From the NCBI GenBank assembly GCA_022829145.1, contig CM040752.1:33264586-33328585 (forward strand): a DNA stretch of 64,000 bases, written 5' to 3'. Below are positions 63,410 through 64,000 of this stretch, one piece after another (the stretch's first letter is position 1; every line of letters starts with the position of its first letter). This DNA is from Albula goreensis (lineage: Eukaryota > Chordata > Actinopteri > Albuliformes > Albulidae). The notes under the pieces are model-generated. The model made no database searches. It was not told the origin of the DNA and saw nothing but the letters and a program-made list of their open reading frames with translations. The translations under genes were made by a program, and so were the position numbers.

Positions 63410-63939
63410 CTGCATGGAGAGAAACCAGCATCACCTGTCTGTTACATGCTTACATGAATTACATGAAACATACATGTATTAAATGAACAATATCACCTGT
63501 CTGTTACATGCTTACATTAATTAAATGAACCCTTACATGTACAGGTATGCGTTGCTTAACGTCCACGTTACGTTCTGTGAAATACAATGTTATGTGATTT
63601 GGACGTTGTGTGAACACCATGTTATCAAAGCTATGTGGGATACTGTTGTGTACCTGCATTGACTATATCGGCAAGATACTGTACACATACAGTACTGTAT
63701 TTCAGCTAATGTATCTAGCAAGGTAATATATGGGTTTAATAGGTTACATCGGCTACGTCCCGTTCTCCGATTGGGATTTTTGTACTCTGTTATAACCTTA
63801 TGGGACCATGGACGTATTATCAGGTGGCCGTTTCCCGAACGGATGTTATATGTTCAGTAATAAATGAACAACATCGCCTGTCTATTACATGTTTACATGT
63901 GTTAAATTACCACTGAATACTCTGTTATTTATGGTTTAC
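63410..63939 (-). other. nav1: possible first intron of the nav1 long form
   Basis: This 530-base stretch lies between the good acceptor at 63410 and the possible donor at 63939. Most of it is a Tigger-like element (63542-63857) inserted in a short local repeat whose word CCTGTCTGTTACATG occurs at about 63436 and 63497 and, altered, at about 63876. Confidence 0.45.
63542..63857. mobile_element. Tigger/pogo-like non-autonomous DNA transposon
   Basis: A 316-base element with CAGGTATGCGTTGCTTAACG at one end and a diverged inverse at the other (ending ATGTTATATGTTCAG), flanked by TA on both sides (63540-63541 and 63858-63859). Internal words TTACGTTCTGTGAAATACAATG and ACCTTATGGGACCATGGACGTA resemble a mammalian MITE consensus as remembered. 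It has no coding capacity. Confidence 0.65.
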
Positions 63940-64000
63940 CTTTCCGATTCTCTCAAGGCCTCAGCAACATGTAATCAGACAGTGTGAGAAACAAACCACG
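63940..64000 (-). other. nav1: possible 5' untranslated exon of nav1 (3' end only)
   Basis: A plausible donor (AAAG then GTAAAC) lies at 63940/63939 on the minus strand. Splicing to the acceptor at 63410/63409 would keep the frame of the next exon. That frame meets a TGA about 40 bases upstream of the donor and has no ATG before the one at 63375. If the exon is real, it would therefore be untranslated and the protein would start at 63375. A short out-of-frame upstream ATG is also present. There is no independent support, and the exon would run off the window edge. Confidence 0.3.

Overview
The window reads as vertebrate, most likely teleost fish, genomic DNA. Coding sequence is a very small part, split into short exons with GT/AG junctions inside large introns. 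The rest is rich in CA/TG microsatellites, tRNA-derived SINEs whose 3' tail resembles fish L2-type LINE tails, and small non-autonomous DNA transposons. No prokaryotic-type gene, operon, CRISPR array or transposase reading frame was found.

One gene explains all the credible coding sequence: the 5' part of a neuron navigator 1 gene (nav1) on the minus strand, running from about 64 kb down past position 1. Five coding exons can be placed by reading frame, splice sites, exact codon-phase continuity and remembered similarity to mammalian NAV1. In transcript order they are 63409-62518, 60758-60661, 43052-42249, 16087-15985 and 8082-7714. A possible 5' untranslated exon ends at 63940. Later exons (rest of the Ser-rich region, coiled coils, C-terminal ATPase-like domain) must lie beyond the left edge. 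The 43.0-42.2 kb exon carries the ATG that matches the classical mammalian NAV1 N-terminus. It also has a good splice acceptor and joins in frame to the two exons upstream. The gene can therefore encode both a classical form and a longer form. The long form adds about 330 residues with two extra SxIP motifs of the kind that bind EB microtubule plus-end proteins.

The 63.4-62.5 kb exon has a one-base frame problem: its first two thirds and last third are open in different frames, with no possible intron between. It is either an assembly indel or a real lesion of the long form.

The introns hold a 100-bp minisatellite (6.2-6.6 kb), a 400-bp GAGT array (11.0-11.4 kb), a 23-bp minisatellite (34.8 kb), a ~58-bp minisatellite (39.1-39.5 kb), a hAT-like MITE with a perfect 8-bp target duplication (10.5 kb), a Tigger/pogo-like element with TA duplication (63.5-63.9 kb), several copies of a palindromic GATC-containing element including a five-unit tandem array (24.3-24.9 kb), and at least six SINE copies. 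A few compact motif clusters (E-box/ETS at 58.8-59.0 kb, paired octamers at 35.9 kb, CRE-like sites at 30.35-30.62 kb) may be intronic regulatory elements. No strongly novel system was found. The most useful observations are the nav1 transcript structure, the frame break, and complementary TG/CA tracts flanking the 103-nt exon.
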